Assembly (NCBI GenBank): GCA_020736575.1
Contig: JAGPYM010000098.1
Span: forward strand, 1-61,372
Direction: 5' to 3'
DNA: 61,372 bases
DNA from: Thelonectria olida
Lineage: Eukaryota > Ascomycota > Sordariomycetes > Hypocreales > Nectriaceae
In this document: one piece after another, positions 34,637-44,451 of the stretch
Layout of the letters: each line of letters starts with the position of its first letter
Position numbering within the stretch: position 1 is the first letter of the stretch
Made by a program: the position numbers and the translations under genes
The notes under the pieces: generated by a model
Seen by the model: only the letters and a program-made list of their open reading frames with translations
The model's database searches: none
What the model was told of the DNA's origin: nothing

Positions 34637-34659
34637 TACTTGAATTGAGGTCAGCGCTG
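34637..34659 (-). repeat. hAT right terminal inverted repeat
   Basis: The reverse complement of the left end with two mismatches, directly followed by the right target duplication. Confidence 0.9.
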
Positions 34660-34667
34660 GTTTGGCA
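34660..34667. repeat. hAT target-site duplication, right (GTTTGGCA)
   Basis: Identical to 31552-31559. Confidence 0.95.
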
Positions 34668-37600
34668 GGACTACGGCTAATTATGGTTTCCCTTAAGATA
34701 TAAGTACTTCTTTTCGCCCGGGTCGCTTGGGCTAACCATCACTAAATATGGCATAATTGTATCAGAGAATCTGTCAAGGAGCAAGAAACTGATCCTGGAA
34801 AATGTCTGTGGCTCAAAATTAGATACAAAGGAAGACTGAATTATAGCTAAGAATGCATGTTTAAATGGAACGCTTCCGCAACAGTATTTTATCCTCACCG
34901 ATATTCTGTACGTATAGAAATGTCACCGCAGCTGCAACCCTCTGCGATGATACGCCGCTAAAGTTTGTGTAAGCCGAAGCTAATACGAATGACATTCGAG
35001 TCTTCTATCATTTTCTCTCGCACATCATAAAGACCAGCTCCCCGCAATGATAAGTGGCCATGAGACTTAGAGATGACAACTTCCCAAGACGTTGTACTCC
35101 CACTCAGCCAGCCACCTCCGCTTAGCAATGTCGTGCGACCCGGTGGAAAAAGTTCCCTGTGAGGCTTAACAATGTATTTGGCCGCCATAACTTGGAGTCG
35201 GCTGGAATCACATCCTCCCATGTTTCAAAAGTCGGTTGAGTTTGCGCGTTGGGGTTTCTGCTGGCCGTACCGCTCATTAATAGGGTGAGAGGCTGCTCTT
35301 CATGGAAACTGCCTGCTCCTAGACTGAACTCAGACATTTGCTTGCATGGCCGCGCTCCTGCCTGATCTCTGGTTGGTGCCTAGGTGGAAGAACGAACCCT
35401 TGCTTACTTAGTAGTTGGCTGGAATAAGGCGACTAGGAACTGTGGGGCCAAGGCGGACACCGAAGTCAACATAGGATTCAGTCCTCCATACGTTAGGACT
35501 TACTACCCAACGAAGAACTTCCTGGCCTGTGATGCGTGCCCGCCTTCTCCGACACTTAGCTTGGCGTTATGGCCCGTCCAGCTATAGATGTTCATAGAAC
35601 TCCGACAGCCACATAGCCAAAGCTTAGTTATGGGATAAGCAGAATTGGGCTACATTAGCGCCACCCATTTGTTCGGAGCTGAAAACAGCGCCGATTCGGC
35701 GACGCCACATGGACGGACAAAATCTATGTTTAGAAGCTCTTTCTAGCCCACAAGACCAAATCTCATCATACCCACCCATTAGACAAGTGTTTCGCGCTAC
35801 TGAGACCGGGGCGTAAGTTACCAAGAATAAATTGAAGCTTGCGAGCACTGACAGTGTCGTAGTATGTTGAGTGCATCGTTATGTCGACTCTTGCTGGTGG
35901 CTGACACCGGGAGGAGGTCTGGCGGGGAAGCCCGACGGTTAAGCAAGCACATGAACGAGGCGCAGAAAGTTTGGAGTTTTAGCACATTACTTGAAACCGC
36001 TAGAAGGTTCCCCGTCCTTCTCGAAGTCCCAGGCACTTGGGTCGCTGGAAGTTCGGCCGTCTCCGACCACTCGGCCTGACAGTGGCGTGTTTCTTATTGC
36101 ACAACCACCCAAAGTTTGAAATGACACAGGGTGGTCATCAATTCCATCATTCTAACCACGAGTACAGAGTAGGAATGCCGATTTTGTAGCAAGATCAATG
36201 GCTCGGTAGGAGGGGAGGGTAGTGTACGCGACTCATCTCAATAAGTCAATTTCTGCAAGGGAACAAGTTCCAGCGCGACTTTCAGGGCGCAGGAGCGGTC
36301 GAAAACCTTACCTCATACTTTTAGTGCGCGCAGTACGCACAATAACGAGCATTAGTTTTCAGAAAGGATACATGCCATTGTCCATAGTCAGCTCGGAGTT
36401 TGCACGATAAGATGATTCTGGGTGTGCTGGTTCTAGGTTTCATTGGGGAATGCAATTTGAATTGTTATTTTAGGCAATCGTGAGATGGGCAGGGGTCTGA
36501 AACTGGACTTAGTAGTTAAGAAGTTGGGCGACTGAGTTCAGTGTTAGACCCCTACTACTATCTGAACGTCGTTACGACGCATTCACGGCGCAATCGCGAG
36601 TCTGGGCTCATCTTGGGCGGAGCTGCAGGTGGGATGTGGCGTATAGTAAGGCAATTGCTGGTGCCATTTTGCTGCAGCTACTCTCTGGGAACAATCTGAC
36701 GACAAGCTGGCAAAGGAGGAAGTCCAACAACAAAGGTTAAAACCCGAAAGCTGCGCTCTAGAACGGTTGCCGCATTGTGGGGGATTGACGCGAATGCGAG
36801 TAGGGCAGGCTGTGTTAGCGACACCAAACGCGCCACGGGGTGATTGCGTTCCCACATGCTCACTCTTCCCTATGCACATCACTTCAACACCATCCCTCGG
36901 GGCAGTAGAGACGCCCACCCGAGCGCCAACACGGCATATACATAATATGGTACTAGTCGCAGTTCATGCCCCAGGCCTGGGTATGGCGGCAGAGTTCTAG
37001 CTGTATTAATCGACCTGGGTCGAAATAAGATTAAGAGGGTAGACGAAATAAAGTCAAGCAATGGTATTAATCGAAGATGCCCCGGCCGCCGTACTGGTTC
37101 GCTATGCGCACCGCGGACATACCCTTCGCCGCGACGGAATCGGCTGCGTTCGCGGTCCGATCCGCGATACCCGAACCACACGCTAAGGCAGTTTCGCTCC
37201 ACTCGTTCCCGACTCGCACCTTCACGGCCTTCTTTAATAAGCTCGTTCGCTTCTGTCTCTGGCTCGCGATAACCCCCAGCCGGCCATGCAGTCCCCAACC
37301 AGCGGCTGCATGTTTTTGTCTTCAAAGCGCACCAAGTCACCTTGCCTCGCATCTACCGATCCTTCATTCCCCACTCTAATGGCTCAGATTGTATATCTTA
37401 TTACTCTGGCATCAGCCGTGCAATTTCCAACAGTCAAAGGAGAGAGCCTATCCCTTAACTGTGAGGAGGGTTCCACAGCATTTCTAAAGGCAAAAATAAG
37501 GCGGGGAAGGAAGCACTACTGGGGCATCAAACGATGGTGGGGATGACCATGCAGCTGTAGAAACTAAAGCGTTGAGAATTTGCACCTTTGTGGTAGCGTT
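34668..37600. other. 2.9-kb GC-normal region without a recognised gene
   Basis: Many short frames on both strands (the largest is 36879-37352 minus, 157 codons, Arg-rich) show no family motif, signal peptide or convincing splice structure. The frames at 34958-35337 minus overlap in two phases and might be exons of an unknown gene (opening MSEFSLGAGSFHEEQPLTLL), but I cannot support one. It could be an old non-coding or degraded insertion. Confidence 0.4.
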
Positions 37601-38982
37601 TAATATAAAACTCTTTTAGTGTTAGTAGCACTGGTTAAAAAGAAGAAAATTGAAAAAATGTAATTTGGAATGGGCTATAGTAAAATGTAATTGGGTATGC
37701 TACTTATATTTAAAAGTTTTTTAAGCGGCTGGTGCTATAGGGTATGCCTTAAGGGATAAAGTAATAAAAGGTTTTAAATTATACTCTATTTAAATTCCCT
37801 AGCTAGATTAAATTATATATATTTTTATATAAAACTATATACTTATTTATATAAGTTTAATTAGCTAATTAAACTATTTTTAAATTTAAAATATTATATA
37901 AAATTAAAACCTTTTTTATAAAAATTTTAATTAGCTATATAATTAATTATATAATATTAATTGCATTTTTAATTAATAGTTTAAAATTTTATTATTTAAA
38001 TATTAGTTTATTTATTATAAAAAGCTATTAAATTTTATAAGTTATAATATAAATAAAATATTATTTATAAAATAATATATAAAATAGTACTTAGCTAGCT
38101 AATTACTATTATAAGTATAACTTAAATTAAAGGATTTAATAATATTAAATGCAAAATTATTTTAAAAAGGGAAATTTTATAAGTTTTTATTACTATTATA
38201 ATAACTTAAAGTTAAGCTTATTTTAAAGCTTATAAAAGGATTTTTCCTTTTTAACTTTTAATATTTATTAATTAATAAGGCTGCCCTTTAGTAAAATACT
38301 TATTAGGCTAACCTTTTATTTTAATAAAAGCTTAATTTTTAAAAAATATAATAAAAATAATAATATAGTAATAATATAATAATAATATAATAATAATATA
38401 AAAACCTATTTAATAAACTTTTTAAAAGATTAAATAAATTAAAATAATAAAAAATTCCAAAAAAATAAATTATTTATTATAAAATATAATATACTTATTA
38501 TAAGTTTAATAAGTACTATTAGTATTTAAATAATTTGATAGAAATAGTAATAAATAAAAAGTTTAAATAGTTTTAATAAAAGTTAAATTTAAAATTAATA
38601 AACTACTATTAGTAATTTTAATATTTAATTTTATTATATATATAATTTATTAAAAATTAGTATTTAATTAATAGTACTAACTTATATATAATATATTAAA
38701 TAGAACTTTTTTTAAAATTTAATTATATTATTAAAGTATTTAAACTAAATAGTTAATAATTTTAATAAAATAAAAAAAGTAAAATAATAGCTATAAGATT
38801 TATAATAAAAAGGGAATCCCTTAATTAAACTTTTAAAAACTATTAAAATAAAATATAATATATTATAAAAGTATTAAAAGCTTACTAATTATAATATATA
38901 ATACTAATTATTAAAATTATAATTTTATTTTATTTATATAATTAGTAATTTTTATTATTTTATAAACCTTTTAATATATTTT

Positions 38983-39140
38983 ATTATTTAATTATTTTAT
39001 TTTATTTTATTATTTAATTATTTTATTTTATTTTATTATTTAATTATTTTATTTTATTTTATTATTTAATTATTTTATTTTATTTATTATTTAATTATTT
39101 TATTTTATTTTATTATTTAATTATTTTATTTTATTTTATT
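38983..39140. repeat. 26-bp tandem array, 6 copies
   Basis: Units starting ATTATTTAATTATTTTATTT at 38983, 39009, 39035, 39061, 39086 and 39112; one unit is 25 bp. It sits at the end of an inverted copy of the dispersed repeat and extends part of that copy's sequence. Confidence 0.85.
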
Positions 39141-39589
39141 AGTTTAAATACTTTTAAACTTATTTAAATTTTATTTAAACTTTTTCTTTTTATTTATTCT
39201 TTTTAATTTCTTACTTTTTTAATTTTTATATTTATTTAATTTCCTTTTTATTTTTAAACTTTTCTTTCCTTTTAAATAACTATTTAAATTATTACTATTA
39301 TAAGTAATAGTTTTTAAAATCATAACTTTTATATATTTAAATAAATTATTTTAATAAATTACTTATTATAATTATTAAAATAGCTTTTTCTTTTCTTTTT
39401 AAAAAATTATAAATAGTTTTTAACTTTTTATTTAAAAAGATTATAATAGTATTAATATATATTAAATCTTTTAATAATAATTTTATATTTTAAAATAATT
39501 ATATTAATTTTTTAATTAATATTTACTAATATATTTATATTAAATAATATAAAAATACTTAAAAGTTATAACATTTTTAAATTTTATAA

Positions 39590-40480
39590 TTAGTAATTTT
39601 TACTATTATATTTAGTCTTTTATATATTTTTCTATTTAATTACCTTATTTATTTCTATTAGCTTAATTGCTTTTAGATCCACTTAATCTATTTTTAAACT
39701 TTTATTATTACTTAACCCTTTTAGCCCCCCCTACCTTTTAACCCTAATATCCACTTGCCTATTTAACCCACTTTTTATTTTTAAATTTTTCCTCTCTAGC
39801 CTTTTAAGTAACTATTTGGATTATTACTACTGCATATAGCAGCTCTTAGAGCTATAGCTTTAAATTATACCTTTATATTTTTTTTAAAAAACAATTAGTT
39901 ATTTTAACTAGACCTATTATTCCTTACTTAATTTAAAAAGCAATTAAGTTAGCTAACTTCCTTATTAAAAAATTTAAAATTATTTTCCTATATATTTAAT
40001 CTTTTAATTAAAATATAATAGTTTAAAAGGACTAGATTAATCTTTTATATTACTTTTAATAGGATATTTATATTAGCTAATATAAGGATATTAAGGAGTT
40101 ATAACTATTTAAAATGCTTTTTAAGCTTTCTAATTAAATAAATATATTTAAAAAGAATTTAAATAATTTAATAAATATTAAGCTATTATATTAATATTAT
40201 TTTTTTAAATTATAGTTTATTTAATTAGTAGGAAGTTAGCTATATTAAGTTATATATTATATAATTACTTAAATTATATAAACTGGAGTTTAAAAGAGTA
40301 GTACTTTTATATTAAAAGTTTAAAATAAGGTTTTTTAAGTAAGGTTTATTTAATAAGGACTTTTATTTAAAACTAATTATAAACTTTATAAAAAAGCTTA
40401 TTATAATAAATATAAGGCTAGATTTTACTTATATTAACTTTTATTATATGCTAGTATTAGGCTTATTTTAATAAATGATA
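39590..40480 (-). repeat. Dispersed repeat family, inverted copy C
   Basis: The reverse complement matches copy B from its start landmark (near 40450) to its end landmark (near 39600). It includes TAAGGTTTATTTAATAAGGA at 40342 against the copy B sequence near 26090. The 39640-39850 part is less mutated than in the other copies. A further partial inverted copy appears at 40670-40850, and an end fragment at 38940. Confidence 0.65.
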
Positions 40481-41099
40481 ATATTTTAAAATACTTATTA
40501 AAGTCTTTTATTAGTTTAATAGATTTAAAAAAACTAATATATTTTAATATATTATAAGTAATTATATAGCTTATATTATTTAATTAAATTATATTATATT
40601 TAATTAATAAAATGTTAAATATTTTAACTATTATATATTATATTATTAATTAAATTATATAAAATAAAATTAAATAGAAAAAGACTTTTATATTAAAAGT
40701 TTAAATTAAAGCTTTTTAAATAAGGTTTATTTAATAAAAACCTTTATTATAAAACTAATTATAAGCTTTTTTAAAAAGCTTATTATAATAAATATAAAAC
40801 TAAAATTTAATTTATATTAATATAATAATATAAGTAGTAAAGCTTATTATATTTAATAAAATTACAAATAATATATATTAAAATATTAATAGTTTATTAT
40901 TAGTTAAAATTAATTATTACATATTATTTAAAGCCTAATTATAATATTTAAAATAGTAATATAATAATATAATATATACCCTACCTATTAATAGAACTAT
41001 TATAATATACTAGCAATTTATTATATTATTTTCTTCTTAGCTTAGTCTTTCTATTAGACTAGCTATATATTCGTTATTTTAGACTCTTTGCTTTCCAAT

Positions 41100-42196
41100 C
41101 TAGCATTATGATCAATTCCACATCTTCTAATCTAATAACAATCATTGCACAAGTCTGAACAGATCTATATCAGATCATTTCCCAACCTCGATGGTGTGTC
41201 AATTCTTACGCGTCGCCCAGTCTTGCACCTCCACCTCTCCTTGACTAATGGAGCTCCGTCTCAGATAATGGTTCTGACCACAATGAAACCACTGACAAGC
41301 AGAAATACAACGTGATTGAGACGTGATTGAGACGTGATTGAGACGTGATTGATAATCCAAGCTTGTATGGTCGTAAGAGATGGAGGTTCCCAATAACGCA
41401 AAATCGCTGCTCCCAGAACATAAAGAAGAAGAACGAAATATTCCCCAAGGCCGTTGAGTGTCAGCAAAGCCCGGAAACCGCCATCATGGGGAACCGTTTT
41501 CGGAGTTCGCTACGGTCGTCGCCGCCCCGTGATTGGTTCCGGGATGGATTGGTGACTATCGAGTAGATTCGAATGAAGTAAAAGGCGCTCTGAGAGAGTC
41601 TGTTTGTAGGCGTCATAATTTTATTCTACTCCATCTCGGGGCCAGACCGCTGCTCTAAGAGACGCACTGTGTATAAGGTTATTAGCCCGCAAAACAACGA
41701 TAGCGGCTTTCCGTCGAACAACATGTTGTCAACTGAGCCCAGCTCAAGATGGTCCGCTTTGTCATCAATCTGGCCACACTTTTAAGTGCTTCAATTCTTC
41801 TGGTATACTGCGGATACAAGCGGAGTGGTCATTAACGTTTCAAGAAGCGCCATAACGATAACAATTGTCAAGACTTGTGGCCCGATGTTCTTAAAGTAGT
41901 TATTAGTCACTGTATATATAAAGCGGGCGGGGATTCCAATCTGACACCACCACAATTAGTTTGATCTGATATTTGAAGCTCATTAGAAAGCCAACTAGAA
42001 ACGATTCCCTCCACACTAAAACCTCTAAGACTCACGGCAATAGGTGCCCGAACAATTTTGGTAAAGAAGGCTATAAAGCTAACGGCAAACATATAAACCC
42101 ACGAGTCCAGTGTCCAGTAAGAAAATGTTAGTATTCGGTGGATTTGAGTCCTCCAACAGATGGCGCAGGAACATTCAATCTGTGTTCTCGAATAAG
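41100..42196. other. Intergenic; downstream of pyruvate decarboxylase
   Basis: GC-normal again. Three overlapping minus frames at 41199-41467 exist only because of the 11-bp repeat there. No gene is recognised. Confidence 0.4.
41310..41353. repeat. 11-bp tandem repeat, 4 copies
   Basis: ACGTGATTGAG three times plus ACGTGATTGAT. Each unit contains ACGTGATT. Function unknown. Confidence 0.9.
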
Positions 42197-43894
42197 CTAC
42201 TTGACCTTGGCCGGGGCACGGGCGTTAGCCGCGGCAACAAAATGGCCCCAGGTAATCAACTCTCTGCTACAGTCGTCTTGATGAATGTTGCACTCGATGA
42301 GTGTTGGCCCATCCTTATGCGCCATTGCCCTATCAAGGGCTTCGGAAAACTGCTCTGCAGTATGCGCCTCAAGGCCAAGGGCACGCCCTCCGCCTTCGTT
42401 AGAATTGAATGCGCGGACCAGGAGCCCATAGTTCCAGTTTTGAAGTCGGTTGTACAGCCCATCGTGGATCTCGACCTCGATCGTGTAGCCCCTATTGTTC
42501 ATTAAAAGCATAATGATAGGCACGCGGCATCGTACCATCTGGGAGACCTCCTGGACGGTCATCTGGAACGCGCCATCGCCTACCATCACGATGGTCCTCC
42601 TCTCCGGCTTGGCCAGGGCGTAACCAAACGAAGCAGGTATCGTCCATCCAATATGGCCCCATTGCATCTCGATCTCAAACTCTGCCCCGGCCGGAAGGCA
42701 TAATTGGATTCCGTTAAACCACGAATCTCCAGTTTCGGCGAACACTGTCGTCTCTGGAGTCAGAAGGAGCTGCGTCTGTCGAGCGACCTCCTTTCTCGTC
42801 AACGTGTCCTGCCCACGGGAGGGGTGCCCCAAAGCAGGCTCGAGACGCAGTCGGTTGTACTCGACCATCGTGCCGTCCTTCCAGCTGGCTGCTTCCGCCA
42901 GTCTGGAAAGGAAATCGCACAGACGCACATGACTGAAATAGGCACTTGGATCAGTCAAAGTCACGCTCTCTATATCAACGACCAGTTGCGGAACACTGGG
43001 CAAGGCCGTCCAGCCGACCGTGCTGTAGTCTGTAAACGCGGTGCCGGCGCATATGAGGACGTCAGCCCAGTTGACAATAACGTCGGCTGCGAGCGTGCTG
43101 ACCTGGCCCCAGAAGATGCCTGCAAACTGCGCGTGGCCCTCGGGGAAAGACCCCTTTGCCGCTGGCTGAAGGACGACAGCGCACCCGATGGCCTCCACCA
43201 GCCGGAGCAGCGCCTGCTCCGCGCCAGCCCTTCGCACTTTCGGGCCGACAAGTATAACAAGCTTCTGCTTGGTGTTGAGAAATCCAGCCGCTCTAGCTAC
43301 AGCAGCATCCAGCGCCGGCTCGTCGCTCGGGGGTGGCTTAACTAGGGCGCTGATGGGCCCAGGCCGGGCACATGCCTCTCCCGACAGATTCGTCGGAATT
43401 TCGATGTACGCCGGCTTTCGCTTCAAAAGCGCCAGTCGGATGGCCTGATCGATCAATTCCGGGGCGTGGACGGCTCCGCGGATGGCCACGGCGCAGCAGG
43501 TGATCTTCTTGGCCATCTCAAGCTGATATGTGAAGTCATAGTCGCCGAGCGTGTGGTGAAGTAGGCGTTGGCCCACGTCGTTGGTGTTGGGCGCTCCGCT
43601 GACGAGAATAAGGGGGAGATTTTCTGCGTACGCACTGCCCACGCCGTTGAAGGCTGAGAAGGCACCTACACTGTACGTGACTACACAGGCGCCGACGCCG
43701 TTGGCGCGGGCATAGCCTTCGGCGGCTAGCGAACAGTTGAGCTCATTTGTGCAGCCGACCTCCGTCAGCGCCGGGTGCGCCTCCAGTTTGTCGAGGAGAA
43801 TGAGGTTGTAATCGCCTGGGACGATGAAATGATGGCGAACCCCAATTTGGGCGAGCCTTTCGGCAAGATAATCGCCAACTGTGAAGGGAGCCAT
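42197..43894 (-). CDS. Pyruvate decarboxylase, Zymomonas-type, intronless
   Basis: A single 565-residue frame from ATG 43894. It resembles Zymomonas mobilis PDC along its whole length. Catalytic residues are in place: Asp28 in PGDYN, Glu51 in NELNC, the His113-His114 pair in LLHHTLGDYD, the thiamine diphosphate motif VGDGAFQMTVQEVSQMV with MLLMNNRG, and the Glu of YTIEVEIHDG. Reaction: pyruvate to acetaldehyde and CO2, using thiamine diphosphate and Mg; cytosolic, probably a tetramer. It is divergent from the PEP synthase gene with 557 bp between the starts, and the ADH that could reduce acetaldehyde is 5 kb away. No introns in 1.7 kb is unusual in this window and fits a bacterial-like ancestry. 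A related 2-oxoacid such as indolepyruvate as substrate cannot be excluded, but the His-His pair and length favour pyruvate. Confidence 0.92.
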   Translation of the reverse strand: MAPFTVGDYLAERLAQIGVRHHFIVPGDYNLILLDKLEAHPALTEVGCTNELNCSLAAEGYARANGVGACVVTYSVGAFSAFNGVGSAYAENLPLILVSGAPNTNDVGQRLLHHTLGDYDFTYQLEMAKKITCCAVAIRGAVHAPELIDQAIRLALLKRKPAYIEIPTNLSGEACARPGPISALVKPPPSDEPALDAAVARAAGFLNTKQKLVILVGPKVRRAGAEQALLRLVEAIGCAVVLQPAAKGSFPEGHAQFAGIFWGQVSTLAADVIVNWADVLICAGTAFTDYSTVGWTALPSVPQLVVDIESVTLTDPSAYFSHVRLCDFLSRLAEAASWKDGTMVEYNRLRLEPALGHPSRGQDTLTRKEVARQTQLLLTPETTVFAETGDSWFNGIQLCLPAGAEFEIEMQWGHIGWTIPASFGYALAKPERRTIVMVGDGAFQMTVQEVSQMVRCRVPIIMLLMNNRGYTIEVEIHDGLYNRLQNWNYGLLVRAFNSNEGGGRALGLEAHTAEQFSEALDRAMAHKDGPTLIECNIHQDDCSRELITWGHFVAAANARAPAKVK

Positions 43895-44451
43895 GATGCA
43901 GGACGTGAAACCAGTTGCTGGCTATGACTTGGTATCACATCGGAATGCATCGATCTGAACAGAACACAGAGAGCGACTTGGCACTAACATGTGATTGATG
44001 GGCTTGAGTGATAGTTACGCGGGCATGACGCGGTGATGAGCACTCGGTAGGTGGACTGATAATGGCTTGAGAGCTTCCTCTTCGCAAAACCGACCAAAGT
44101 TTAGTTGGTTGTGGTTCGAGTCCTCTTGGATGGCCAGCTCGGACTGATGGGGGGTGGCATGATCCGAACGCACGACGGCTAAAGACATGTCGCACCTGAG
44201 ATTCAACTTGTCCGCGCTGTAGAATGGCTGGTGTCGGCATCGTTTGAGTTTACCATGTCTCGGCAACGAACTGTAAGTGATTGCAAAACTCACATCCGTC
44301 ATTCCATTTCTTATGACTCCAGGTTTCACGTGGACACTTCCCTCCCATGGCTCCATGTATTTTTAGGATCGACTCGCGGTTGCAACGCGAGCGAAATGCT
44401 ATACGTGCTTGAGATTTATCACCATCAGTTTACATAGTGAGAGCCCACAAC
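43895..44451. promoter_or_regulatory. Shared divergent promoter region, PDC / PEP synthase
   Basis: 557 bp between two opposite start codons with no open frame of interest. Both genes act on pyruvate, so co-regulation from this segment is plausible. No known binding site could be assigned with confidence. Confidence 0.5.

Larger units (their letters stand above)
31560..34659 (-). mobile_element. Complete hAT-superfamily DNA transposon, 3.1 kb
   Basis: Bounded by 23-bp inverted repeats (CAGCGCTGA, two mismatches, then TCAATTCAAGTA) and by perfect 8-bp target duplications GTTTGGCA, the length expected of hAT elements. It carries one open 834-residue transposase gene. Many copies of ACTTGAATT and TTACTTGA lie just inside both ends and are likely transposase-binding sites. 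It shows no RIP damage. All parts needed for activity appear present. Confidence 0.95.
37600..41100. repeat. AT-rich RIP-type block 3
   Basis: About 3.5 kb, almost entirely A and T, gene-free. It contains inverted copies of the dispersed repeat and a 26-bp tandem array. A patch at about 39640-39850 keeps more C and G (runs such as CCCCCC) and is the least mutated part. Confidence 0.85.

Noticed and set aside
36879..37352. 157-codon minus-strand frame
   Set aside because: Arg-rich with no known motif, and opposed by an equally open plus frame; not supportable as a gene.
44100..44130. GGTTCGAGTCC, like a tRNA T-loop (B box)
   Set aside because: The flanks do not form a T stem or acceptor stem and no A box sits at the right distance.
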